The position numbers were made by a program, and so were the translations under genes. The notes under the pieces are model-generated. The model was not told the origin of the DNA. It saw only the letters and a list, made by a program, of their open reading frames with translations, and searched no databases. Of a DNA stretch of 64,000 nt, positions 25,657 to 37,600 are shown one piece after another; the first letter of the stretch is position 1, and each line of letters begins with the position of its first letter. Source of the DNA: Labilibaculum antarcticum (GTDB lineage Bacteria; Bacteroidota; Bacteroidia; Bacteroidales; Marinifilaceae); contig NZ_AP018042.1 in assembly GCF_002356295.1 (NCBI RefSeq), forward strand, positions 3,690,361-3,754,360. Direction: 5' to 3'.

Positions 25657-28600
25657 ATGAAAAGATTTCTACAGCTTATTTGTGTTACGATAGTTATAGT
25701 ATTTAGTTATTCTTCAGGAACAGCACAAATACTGCGACCTGCTAATGATACAACTATCTGTGTTGGCGAATCTGTTATTCTGGAGGCGAAAACAGGTTCT
25801 TATATGTACAATTGGAGTACCGGTCAACTTTCACCGACAATTAGTGTCTCTCCTGTTGCTACAACGACTTACGATCTTCGTGTTTTTATTCCGGATACAG
25901 GAACAGAGTTAATTACGAATGGAGATTTTGAATTGGGGAATTTTGGTTTTTATAGCGAGTATGTGTATTGTCCGGATCCTGTTCTTTCTACAGATGATCA
26001 TTCAAATAATGAATCTTTATGGATGGAGGGACGATATGCTGTTGATAGCAATCCTCAGGCATATCATGCTAATTTCTCTCCTTGCAATGGACAAACAGGA
26101 AATAGTCCTGATAAAATGCTAATTGTTAATGGAGCACCCGAAGAAGATGTTGTTGTTTGGAGTCAGACTATTACCGTAAATCCAAATCAATACTATGCCT
26201 TTTCAACTTGGGCGGCAAATGTTCATCCAACCAATCCAGCCAGACTGGAATTTATGATTGATGGAGTTCTAATGGGTGATTATATTGAACCTGGTGTTAA
26301 TTTGACTTGTAATTGGGAAGAGTTTTATTCCTTATGGTATTCTGGCACAAAAACTTCTATTGAAATTTCTATTGTAAATAAAAATTTAATTCGAAGTGGT
26401 AACGATTATGCTTTGGACGGTATTTCGTTTAATCCTTTGGTTGAAGTGCCGGATAGTAGAACCGTTACAGTTATTCAGCCGGCAATTATTGACGCAGGTT
26501 CCGATTTAACTGTCTGTGGAAATGAAACAGCAAGTTTAGGGGCAACGGTGTCTAATCAAACAGGTTTTTTGTGGTCAACTTCCGGTGATGGTACGTTTTC
26601 TAATCCTTCGGATATTAATTCAACTTATACTCCTGGAAACAATGATACTTCTAATGGAAGTGTAGTTCTTATCGCAACGGCTAATTCGAATTCTCCGTGT
26701 GGAGTTGTTACGGATTTTATGACTCTTACTTTAAATCCTGTTCCTTTTATCGGTTTTGCAGATAACCAGGCCTCTTGTGGTGGAGAAAATGTTATTTTGG
26801 ATGCAGAAAATCCAGGTTCCTCTTATTCTTGGAATACTGGAGAAACTTCTCAAACTATTGAGGTTTCGACGAGTGGAACTTATTCTGTTGAGGTTACCAA
26901 TTCATTTCATTGTGTTGAAACGGATACTGTTTTTGTTGGTTTTTATCCAGATCTAATAATTGATTTAGGTCGCGATCGAAGAGTTTGTTCGGGAAACGCG
27001 GTGGTATTAAATGCAGGTATTTCAGGTGCAACTTATTTATGGAGTACTGGAGAAACAACGCAAGAGATTATTGTATATGATGATGGTAATTACTCTCTTA
27101 CTGTTACAAGTTCAGATGGATGTATTGCAACAGATGATGTAAATGTGACTTTAGTTCCACCTCCGGTTGTTAATTTAGGACCTGATCAGGTATTAAATAC
27201 AGGAGATGTAATTCGATTGGATGCTGGAAGTCATTTCTTCTATATTTGGGACGATGGGTCGAGAAATAGATACTTGGATGTTGATAAGCCTGGTTTGTAT
27301 GCTGTTCGTGTTTTTGATATGAATGGCTGTTCAGCTATGGATATGATTAATATAACCAGTGCGACTGGTTTTATTCCTGACGTAACTTTAAATGATACAA
27401 TTATTTGTAGAGATGAATCTGTTGAGCTTTATGCAGGAAATGATTTTCTATTTAATTGGGATGTAGATGGTTTATCTTCCAGAGTTGTAGTTTCACCAGA
27501 TTCAACAACAACATACAATTTGCGTGTTTTCTATATTGATGAAACTTTGGAGCTGGTGAAAAATGGTAATTTTACTTTGGGAAATATAGAAATCAAAAGT
27601 GATTACAATTATTGTTCAAATGCTAGTAGTTGCAAATTTACATTAAGTAAATATACTGTAAGTGATAATACTGAATTTTTCGGTAATGATAAAAGTGATT
27701 GTAATGGTGTGACCGGTAATTCTCCGGATAGAATGATGGTGATTGAAGGAGGAAATTTAAATAGTACGGTTTGGGAGCAAGATATTGATGTCGATACAGA
27801 TAGTTATTATGTCTTTGCTCTGAATATTACAAATCTTAAAAATGATAGTCATGACGATTTTGAACTTGTAATAAATGGAGTTGTTATTGAAAGTTTTAGT
27901 ACGAATACTCCATGCAACTGGAACAAGTATCAGAGATTAGTTTATTCAGATGCTTCAAGTACATTAAATGTTCAAATCAATAATACTAGTACAACTGGTG
28001 TTGATAATGCTTTTGCTTTGGATGGTATTAGTATGTTTAAATTATCTGAGATTCCATTGGATGTAACGGTTGAAGTAATTCAACATGTAACGGCTGATGC
28101 AGGTTCAGATCTTGCTATTTGCGAGGCTGGGAAGGCTTCTCTAAATGGTAGTGTTACCAATGCATCATCTTTTGTATGGAGAAGTTTTGGTGATGGTTCT
28201 TTTGATGATTCAAACCTATTGAATGCAACATATACTCCTGGTAGTTTGGATGTTTCGAATGGATTTGTAGAGCTGGAATTAAGTGCTCAACCTATTCTTC
28301 CTTGTGTCGATCCTGCTAAAGATACCGTTCGTGTCGATATTAGTAGTAATCTGAATGTTGATTTGGGTTCGGATCAGGCGATTTGTGAAGGAAATACAGT
28401 TAGCTTAGATGCAGGTCATCCTGGTTCTGCTTATTTATGGAGTACAGGTGAGACTACTCAGACTATTATTATATCCTCTTCGGGTAATTATTCTGTTGAT
28501 ATAACGGATGTAAATGGATGTTTGGGGAGTGATAATATGAATCTAATGGTTTATCCAAATCCGATTGTTGATTTGGGTTTAGATCAGGAGGCTTGTTCGG

Positions 28601-31600
28601 GAAATACTATAATGCTTGAGGCTGGTCTTCCTGGTTCAACTTATTTATGGAGTACAGGTGAAACATTGCAAGCAATATTGGTATCTACATCTGGCAACTA
28701 TTCTGTAATTTTAACTGATATTAATGGCTGTTCAGCTACCGATGATGCGAATGCGACTATTCATACAAATCCTACAGTCAATTTGGGAGCTGATCAGGAA
28801 ACTTGTGCAGGAAGTACGATTACTTTCGATGCTGAAAATGCAGGTTCTACCTATTTATGGAATACAGGTGAAACCACACAGACAATAAGCGTTTCTACCT
28901 CGGGAAATTATTCAGTAACAATAACTGACACCAATGGTTGTTCTGCAACGGATGATGTGGATGCTACTATTCATGCAAATCCAACAGTTGATTTAGGAAT
29001 TGATCAGGAAACTTGTTCAGGTGGTACAATTACATTTGATGCAGGAAATATCGGTTCTACCTATTTATGGAATACCGGAGAAACCACACAGACAATTGCA
29101 GTTTCTGTTTCAGGTAACTATTCGGTTGATATAACTGATGCTAATGGTTGTTCTGCAACCGATGATGTGGATGCAACGATTTATGCAAATCCAGTTGTTG
29201 ATTTAGGAAATGATCAGGAAACTTGTGCAGGAAACAGCATCACATTTGATGCAGGAAATATCGGGTCAACTTATTTATGGAGTACAGGTGAAATAACTCA
29301 GACAATAAGCGTTTCGACTTCAGACAACTACAGTGTTACTATTAATGACGGGAATGGTTGTTCAGCGACAGATGATGTAAATGCAACCATTCATGCAAAT
29401 TCAATAGTTAATTTGGGTGCTGATCAGGAAACATGTGCAGGAAACAGCATCACATTTGATGCAGGAAATATCGGTTCAACTTATTTATGGAATACCGGAG
29501 AAACTACTCAGACAATTTCAGTTTCAACTTCAGGTAACTATTCAGTTGTTATAACTGACGGTAATGGTTGTTCAGCAACGGATGATGCGGATGCTACGAT
29601 CCATGCAAATCCAGTTGTTGATTTAGGAAATGATCAGAAAACTTGTTCAGGTAATAGCATCACATTTGATGCAGGAAATATCGGTTCAACTTATTTATGG
29701 TCTACCGGAGAAACAACTCAAACAAATACGGTTTCAACAAGTGGTAATTATAGTGTAACAGTAACTGATGCGAACGGTTGTTCTGCAACTGATGATGTGG
29801 ATGCAACGATTTATGCAAATCCAGTTGTTGATTTAGGAAATGATCAGGAAACTTGTTCAGGTAACAGCATCACATTTGATGCAGGAAATATCGGTTCAAC
29901 TTATTTATGGAGTACAGGTGAAACTAGTCAGACAATTACAGTTTCAACTTCAGGTAACTATTCAGTTGTTATAACTGACGGTAATGGTTGTTCAGCAACC
30001 GATGATGTGGATGCTACGATCCATGCAAATCCAACTGTTGATTTAGGAAATGATCAGGAAACTTGTTCAGGTAATAGCATCACATTTGATGCAGGAAATA
30101 TCGGTTCAACTTATTTATGGAGTACCGGAGAAATAACTCAAACAATTGCAGTTTCAACTTCAGGTAACTATTCAGTTGTTATAACTGATGCGAACGGATG
30201 TTCTGCAACCGATGATGTGGATGCTACCATTCATGCAAATCCGGTTGTCGATTTAGGAATTGATCAGGAAACTTGTACAGGAAGTACGATTACTTTCGAT
30301 GCGGGAAATGCTGGGTCAACTTACTTATGGTCTACAGGTGAAACGACACAGACAATCACTGTATCTGTTTCAGGTAACTATTCAGTTGTTATAACTGACG
30401 GTAATGGTTGTTCAGCAACGGATGATGCGGATGCTACGATCCATGCAAATCCAGTTGTTGATTTAGGAAATGATCAGAAAACTTGTTCAGGTAATAGCAT
30501 CACATTTGATGCAGGAAATATCGGTTCAACTTATTTATGGTCTACCGGAGAAACAACTCAAACAAATACGGTTTCAACAAGTGGTAATTATAGTGTAACA
30601 GTAACTGATGCGAACGGTTGTTCTGCAACTGATGATGTGGATGCAACGATTTATGCAAATCCAGTTGTTGATTTAGGAAATGATCAGGAAACTTGTTCAG
30701 GTAACAGCATCACATTTGATGCAGGAAATATCGGTTCAACTTATTTATGGAGTACAGGTGAAACTAGTCAGACAATTACAGTTTCAACTTCAGGTAACTA
30801 TTCAGTTGTTATAACTGACGGTAATGGTTGTTCAGCAACGGATGATGCGGATGCTACGATCCATGCAAATCCAGTTGTTGATTTAGGAAATGATCAGAAA
30901 ACTTGTTCAGGTAATAGCATCACATTTGATGCAGGAAATATCGGTTCAACTTATTTATGGTCTACCGGAGAAACAACTCAAACAAATACGGTTTCAACAA
31001 GTGGTAATTATAGTGTAACAGTAACTGATGCGAACGGTTGTTCTGCAACTGATGATGTGGATGCAACGATTTATGCAAATCCAATAGTTAATTTGGGTGC
31101 TGATCAGGAAACTTGTGCAGGAAACAGCATCACATTTGATGCAGGAAATATCGGGTCAACTTATTTATGGAGTACAGGAGAAACAACTCAGACAATTACA
31201 GTTTCAGCAAATGGAAATTATTCAGTAACAATTACTGACGGCAATGGCTGTTCAGCAACCGATGATGTGGATGCTACTATTCACGCGAATCCAGTTGTCG
31301 ACTTAGGAATTGATCAGGAAACATGCGAAGGTGGAACGATTACTTTCGATGCAGGAAATGCTGGATCAGATTATTTATGGAATACAGGTGAAACAACTCA
31401 GACAATTACAGTTTCAGCGAATGGAAATTATAGCGTAACAATAATTGACGCCAATGGCTGTTCTGCTACCGGTGATGTGGATGCTACTATTCATGCAAAT
31501 CCAACTGTTGATTTGGGAGCTGATCAGGAAACTTGTGAAGGAGGAACGATTACTTTCGATGCAGGCAATGCTGGATCAGATTATTTATGGTCTACGGGTG

Positions 31601-34600
31601 AAACAACTCAGACAATAAGCGTTTTGACTTCAGGTAACTATTCAGTAACAATAACAGATACAAACGGTTGTTCAGCAACGGATGATGTGGATGCTACTAT
31701 TCATGCAAATCCAACAGTTGATTTAGGAATTGATCAGGAAACTTGTTCAGGTGGTACAATTACATTTGATGCAGGAAATATCGGTTCTACATATTTATGG
31801 AATACCGGAGAAACTACTCAGACAATTACAGTTTCAGCAAATGGAAATTATTCAGTTGTTATAACTGACGCCAATGGTTGTTCTGCAACGGATGATGTGG
31901 ATGCTACTATTCATGCAAATCCGGTTGTCGATTTAGGAATTGATCAGGAAACTTGTACAGGAAGTACGATTACTTTCGATGCGGGAAATGCTGGGTCAAC
32001 TTACTTATGGTCTACAGGTGAAACGACACAGACAATCACTGTATCTGTTTCAGGTAACTATTCAGTTGTTATAACTGACGCCAATGGTTGTTCAGCAACT
32101 GATGATGTGGATGCTACTATTTATGCAAATCCGGTTGTCGATTTAGGAATTGATGAGGTAACTTGTGAAGGTGGAACGATTACTTTCGATGCAGGAAATG
32201 CAGGATCAGATTATTTATGGAGTACAGGTGAAATAACTCAGACAATAATCGTTTCGACTTCAGACAACTACAGTGTTACTATTACTGACGGGAATGGTTG
32301 TTCAGCAACGGATGATGCGGATGCTACTATTCATGCGAATCCTGTTGTTGATTTAGGAATTGATCAGGAAACATGTGCAGGAAACAGCATCACATTTGAT
32401 GCAGGAAATATCGGTTCAACTTATTTATGGAGTACAGGTGAAACCACTCAGACAATTGCAGTTTCAGCTTCAGCTTCAGGTAACTATTCAGTTGTTATAA
32501 CTGACGCCAATGGTTGTTCAGCAACAGATGATGTAAATGCAACCATTCATGCAAATCCAATAGTTAATTTGGGTGCTGATCAGGAAACATGTGCAGGAAA
32601 CAGCATCACATTTGATGCAGGAAATATCGGTTCAACTTATTTATGGAGTACAGGAGAAACTACTCAGACAATTACAGTTTCAGCAAATGGAAATTATTCA
32701 GTAACAATAACTGATGCCAATGGTTGTTCTGCTACCGATGATGTGGATGCAACGATTTATGCAAATCCAGTTGTTGATTTAGGAAATGATCAGAAAACTT
32801 GTGCAGGAAACAGCATCACATTTGATGCAGGAAATATCGGTTCAACTTATTTATGGAGTACAGGTGAAACTACTCAGACAATTACAGTTTCAGCAAATGG
32901 AAATTATTCAGTAACAATAACTGATGCCAATGGTTGTTCTGCTACCGATGATGTGGATGCAACGATTTATGCAAATCCAGTTGTTGATTTAGGAAATGAT
33001 CAGAAAACTTGTTCAGGTAATAGCATCACATTTGATGCAGGAAATATCGGTTCAACTTATTTATGGAATACCGGAGAAACCACACAGACAATTGCAGTTT
33101 CTGTTTCAGGTAACTATTCGGTTGTTATAACTGACGCCAATGGTTGTTCTGCTACCGATGATGTGGATGCTACTATTTATGCAAATCCGGTTGTCGATTT
33201 AGGAATTGATGAGGAAACTTGTGAAGGTGGAACGATTACTTTCGATGCAGGAAATGCAGGATCAGATTATTTATGGAGTACAGGTGAAATAACTCAGACA
33301 ATTGCAGTTTCTGCTTCAGGTAACTATTCAGTTGTTATAACTGACGGGAATGGTTGTTCAGCAACGGATGATGTGGATGCAACTATTCATGCGAATCCCG
33401 TTGTTGATTTAGGAATCGATCAGGAAACTTGTGCAGGAAACAGCATCACATTTGATGCAGGAAATATCGGTTCAACTTATTTATGGAATACCGGAGAAAC
33501 TACTCAGACAATTTCAGTTTCAACTTCAGGTAACTATTCAGTTGTTATAACTGACGGTAATGGTTGTTCAGCAACGGATGATGTGGATGCTACTATTTAT
33601 GCAAATCCGGTTGTCGATTTAGGAATTGATGAGGAAACTTGTGAAGGTGGAACGATTACTTTCGATGCAGGAAATGCAGGATCAGATTATTTATGGAGTA
33701 CAGGTGAAATAACTCAGACAATTGCAGTTTCTGCTTCAGGTAACTATTCAGTTGTTATAACTGACGGGAATGGTTGTTCAGCAACGGATGATGTGGATGC
33801 AACTATTCATGCGAATCCCGTTGTTGATTTAGGAATCGATCAGGAAACTTGTGCAGGAAACAGCATCACATTTGATGCAGGAAATATCGGTTCAACTTAT
33901 TTATGGAATACCGGAGAAACTACTCAGACAATTTCAGTTTCAACTTCAGGTAACTATTCAGTTGTTATAACTGACGGTAATGGTTGTTCAGCAACGGATG
34001 ATGCGGATGCTACTATTCATGCGAATCCTGTTGTTGATTTAGGAATTGATCAGGAAACATGTGCAGGAAACAGCATCACATTTGATGCAGGAAATATCGG
34101 TTCAACTTATTTATGGAGTACAGGTGAAACCACTCAGACAATTGCAGTTTCAGCTTCAGGTAACTATTCAGTTGTTATAACTGACGCCAATGGTTGTTCA
34201 GCAACAGATGATGTAAATGCAACCATTCATGCAAATCCAATAGTTAATTTGGGTGCTGATCAGGAAACATGTGCAGGAAACAGCATCACATTTGATGCAG
34301 GAAATATCGGTTCAACTTATTTATGGAGTACAGGAGAAACTACTCAGACAATTACAGTTTCAGCAAATGGAAATTATTCAGTAACAATAACTGATGCCAA
34401 TGGTTGTTCTGCTACCGATGATGTGGATGCAACGATTTATGCAAATCCAGTTGTTGATTTAGGAAATGATCAGAAAACTTGTTCAGGTAATAGCATCACA
34501 TTTGATGCAGGAAATATCGGTTCAACTTATTTATGGTCTACCGGAGAAACAACTCAAACAAATACGGTTTCAACAAGTGGTAATTATAGTGTAACAGTAA

Positions 34601-37600
34601 CTGATGCGAACGGTTGTTCTGCTACCGATGATGTGGATGCAACGATTTATGCAAATCCAGTTGTTGATTTAGGAAATGATCAGGAAACTTGTTCAGGTAA
34701 CAGCATCACATTTGATGCAGGAAATATCGGTTCAACTTATTTATGGAGTATAGGTGAAACTACTCAGACAATTACAGTTTCAGCAAATGGAAATTATTCA
34801 GTAACAATAACTGATGCCAATGGTTGTTCTGCTACTGATGATGTGGAAGCTACCATTCATGCAAATCCAGTTGTTGATTTAGGAATTGATCAGGAAACTT
34901 GTGAAGGTGGAACGATTACTTTCGATGCAGGAAATATCGGTTCAACTTACCTATGGAGTACAGGTGAAACTACTCAGACAATTGCAGTTTCTGCTTCAGG
35001 TAACTATTCAGTTGTTATAACTGACGCCAATGGTTGTTCAGCAACGGATGATGTGGATGCAACTATTCATGCGAATCCCGTTGTTGATTTAGGAATCGAT
35101 CAGGAAACTTGTGCAGGAAACAGCATCACATTTGATGCAGGAAATATCGGTTCAACTTATTTATGGAATACCGGAGAAACTACTCAGACAATTTCAGTTT
35201 CAACTTCAGGTAACTATTCAGTTGTTATAACTGACGGTAATGGTTGTTCAGCAACGGATGATGTGGATGCTACTATTTATGCAAATCCGGTTGTCGATTT
35301 AGGAATTGATGAGGAAACTTGTGAAGGTGGAACGATTACTTTCGATGCAGGAAATGCAGGATCAGATTATTTATGGAGTACAGGTGAAATAACTCAGACA
35401 ATTGCAGTTTCTGCTTCAGGTAACTATTCAGTTGTTATAACTGACGGGAATGGTTGTTCAGCAACGGATGATGTGGATGCAACTATTCATGCGAATCCCG
35501 TTGTTGATTTAGGAATTGATCAGGAAACTTGTGCAGGAAGTACGATTACTTTCGATGCGGGAAATGCTGGGTCAGATTATTTATGGTCTACTGGAGAAAT
35601 AACTCAGACAATAAGCGTTTCGACTTCAGGTAACTATTCAGTAACAATAACAGACGCCAATGGTTGTTCAGCAACGGATGATGTGGATGCTACGATCCAT
35701 GCAAATCCAGTTGTTGATTTAGGAAATGATCAGGAAACTTGTTCAGGTAACAGCATCACATTTGATGCAGGAAATATCGGTTCAACTTATTTATGGAGTA
35801 CAGGTGAAACTACTCAGACAATTACAGTTTCAGCAAATGGAAATTATTCAGTAACAATAACTGATGCCAATGGTTGTTCTGCTACTGATGATGTGGAAGC
35901 TACCATTCATGCAAATCCAGTTGTTGATTTAGGAAATGATCAGGAAGCTTGTGAAGGTGGAACGATTACTTTCGATGCAGGAAATATCGGTTCAACTTAT
36001 TTATGGAGTACCGGAGAAATAACTCAAACAATTGCAGTTTCAACTTCAGGTAACTATTCAGTTGTTATAACTGATGCGAACGGATGTTCTGCAACCGATG
36101 ATGTGGATGCTACCATTCATGCGAATCCAGTTGTTGATTTAGGAATTGATCAGGAAACTTGTGCAGGCAACAGCATCAGATTTGATGCAGGAAATGCTGG
36201 GTCAGATTATTTATGGTCTACTGGAGAAATAACTCAGACAATTGCAGTTTCAGCTTCAGGTAACTATTCAGTTGTTATAACTGACGCCAATGGTTGTTCA
36301 GCAACAGATGATGTAAATGCAACCATTCATGCAAATCCAATAGTTAATTTGGGTGCTGATCAGGAAACTTGCGAAGGTGGAACGATTACTTTCGATGCAG
36401 GAAATGCTGGATCAGATTATTTATGGTCTACGGGTGAAATCACTCAGACAATTGCAGTTTCGACAAGTGATAATTATAGCGTAACAGTAACAGACGCCAA
36501 TGGCTGTTCTGCTACTGGTGATGTGAATGCTACGATCCATGCAAATCCAGTTGTTGATTTAGGAATTGATCAGGAAACTTGTTCAGGTGGTACAATTACA
36601 TTTGATGCAGGAAATATCGGTTTAACTTATTTATGGTCTACAGGTGAAACCACTCAGACAATTGCAGTTTCTGCTTCAGGTAACTATTCAGTTGTTATAA
36701 CTGACGCCAACGGATGTTCTGCGACTGATGATGTGGATGCAACTATTCATGCGAATCCAGTTGTTGATTTAGGAATTGATCAGGAAACTTGTGCAGGTAA
36801 CAGCATCACGTTTGATGCAGGAAATGTTGGTTCTACTTATTTATGGAATACAGGTGAAATTACACAGACAATCACTGTATCTGTTTCAGGTAACTATTCA
36901 GTCGTTATAACTGACGCCAATGGTTGTTCAGCAAGTGATGATGTGAATGCAACTATTCATGCAAATCCAACAGTTGATCTGGGAGCCGATCAGGCACTTT
37001 GTGAAGGAAGTATTGTTCTTGATTCAGGCAATCAAATTGGTAGCTATTTATGGAATACAGGTGAAACCACACAAACTATTACGGTTTCTACTTCAGGTAA
37101 TTATTTTGTAGATTTTACTGATGCAAATACTTGTACTGCAACTGATAGTATTACCGTGGAATTTTATCCGGCATTTGATTTTAATTTGTCTTACTCAACA
37201 AATTTAGTTTGTCATGGAGACTCTACCTATATTGAAGGTCCAATTCAAGCAGGATATACTTATCAATGGAATAAGGATGGTTCTCCATTAATTGGGAAAA
37301 CAAATTATTCTATAAAAGCTGGAGATACAGGATGGTATACTCTTAGTGTATTTAATGAAAATGCTTGTTTTGCTTCTGATAGTGTTCATGTAGAAATAAT
37401 TCAGCTTCCAAACAACCCACTACCGAATCAGATTGATATGTGTTTTGGAGAATCAGTACTATTGGATATAGGAGCTGGAGAAAGCTTTTTATGGAGCGAT
37501 GATGTTACAACACAGACAAGATTGGCTTACACAAGTGGTGTTTATTCTGTAGAAGTTAGAGATTATAATGGTTGTATTGGTTACGATTCCGTGAACGTAA

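Noticed and set aside
25651-25657. GTG start for the giant adhesin
   Set aside because: An ATG two codons later gives the same signal peptide and is the more likely initiator.
28351-37175. Regular repeats that might be read as a CRISPR or satellite array
   Set aside because: The period (210 bp) is coding in one frame throughout, units are nearly identical over their whole length with no unique spacers, and the array sits inside a secreted protein.
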